Source: Corynebacterium sp. CNJ-954 (lineage in GTDB: Bacteria; Actinomycetota; Actinomycetes; Mycobacteriales; Mycobacteriaceae). From it: a stretch of 64,000 bases of DNA. Where the stretch lies: NCBI RefSeq assembly GCF_001942345.1, contig NZ_MKKI01000022.1, positions 1 to 64,000 on the forward strand, written 5' to 3'. This document shows, one piece after another, positions 63,694 through 64,000 of the stretch (positions are counted from its first letter, which is position 1; every line of letters starts with the position of its first letter). The notes beneath the pieces were generated by a model, which saw only the letters and a list, made by a program, of their open reading frames with translations, made no database searches and was not told where the DNA came from. The translations under genes were made by a program, and so were the position numbers.

Positions 63694-64000
63694 CTAAGGC
63701 TCCCGAACTTCGGGGCTGTCGGTGGTGAACCACACGGTGATCCAGTTGTTGGGGTCAGCCCCTCCGAGTTCCGCGGCGACGACCTGACGGATGCCGTGCC
63801 ATTCGGTCAGTGGGCGTGGCGGAGTGTCGGGAGAGACATGGAAGGCGATCTCCACCTGGCGGGACCGTCCGACCTGCGCAGCATAGACCTCAGCACTGAG
63901 GAACCCCTCGTCCGCGACGACCCGGTCGGCGACCGCGCGTCCCTGCGCATGCAGTTCCGGTGGAGTGACCAGTGCGATCTCCGAGAGCGCGCGGGTGAGG
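63694..64000 (-). CDS. C-terminal end of a probable cation diffusion facilitator transporter (cut by window edge)
   Basis: The last 101 residues of a minus-strand gene whose start lies beyond the window. The sequence (HAQGRAVADRVVADEGF, SAEVYAAQVGRSRQVEI, then GGADPNNWITVWFT and a TAG stop) resembles the cytoplasmic C-terminal domain of actinobacterial CDF-family cation transporters. The membrane part is not visible, so the call rests on this tail alone. Confidence 0.5.
   Translation of the reverse strand, partial: LTRALSEIALVTPPELHAQGRAVADRVVADEGFLSAEVYAAQVGRSRQVEIAFHVSPDTPPRPLTEWHGIRQVVAAELGGADPNNWITVWFTTDSPEVREP

Noticed and set aside
1-64000. CRISPR array, prophage, insertion sequence or integrase
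   Set aside because: No regularly spaced repeats, transposase, integrase or phage structural genes were seen on either strand.

Overview
The window is high-GC actinobacterial DNA. It reads as a chromosomal stretch of a Corynebacterium, probably from the C. variabile / C. nuruki / C. terpenotabidum side of the genus, although the species is a guess. Three things point there: one giant fused type I fatty acid synthase with a separate AcpS; the gene string aspartate aminotransferase - SUFU-like - dnaX - ybaB - recR followed later by gatD - murT - DnaQ-like exonuclease, which I recall as nearly contiguous in C. glutamicum; and many GTG starts with ATGA/GTGA overlaps between genes.

Layout. 0-7 kb: cut-off DUF222 protein, Nudix hydrolase, UbiB-like kinase with a PadR regulator, an AraC regulator coupled to an alpha/alpha-toroid protein, gluQ, and a crotonase. 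7-13 kb: a siderophore uptake locus with two substrate-binding lipoproteins around an AraC regulator, two FecCD permeases and an ATPase. 13-23.5 kb: AGCS symporter, universal stress protein, cyclase-family hydrolase, nadE, a glycine-betaine (Opu-type) ABC operon, D-serine dehydratase and proC. 23.5-29 kb: tRNA-Ser(GGA), SRP RNA, an ABC-F ATPase behind a candidate leader peptide and hairpin, a RibD_C-type reductase, and a DrrAB-like exporter. 29-35.7 kb: aspartate aminotransferase, dnaX, ybaB, recR, an AAA-ATPase remnant and a DoxX-like protein. 36-49.3 kb: accBC - accD - fas - acpS, a complete malonyl-CoA-to-fatty-acid unit in which accD carries an apparent one-base deletion. 49.4-53.3 kb: a GlcG/HbpS-like lipoprotein divergent from a NarL-type two-component system, then an ankyrin-repeat lipoprotein. 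53.6-59.7 kb: an aldo/keto reductase remnant and a catabolic cluster (ALDH, DapA-family enzyme, FAD amine oxidase, GntR/FCD regulator, Ldh_2-family dehydrogenase). 59.7-64 kb: gatD, murT, an exonuclease with an RGG/QN-rich tail, and the end of a probable CDF transporter.

How parts fit together. An almost identical motif, yGTGATCACAnATCACmT, lies upstream of the AGCS symporter (14607), the amine-oxidase operon (57898, minus strand) and the Ldh_2 gene (58707). It suggests one regulon, probably run by the GntR protein, joining a transporter to a catabolic cluster 43 kb away. The enzyme set (DapA family, ALDH, Ldh_2, flavoenzyme) resembles hydroxyproline or related imino-acid breakdown, but no epimerase is present and the flavoenzyme is not the usual one. 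The HbpS-like/kinase/regulator set resembles the haem- and redox-sensing HbpS-SenS-SenR system of Streptomyces. No insertion sequence, prophage or CRISPR array was seen.
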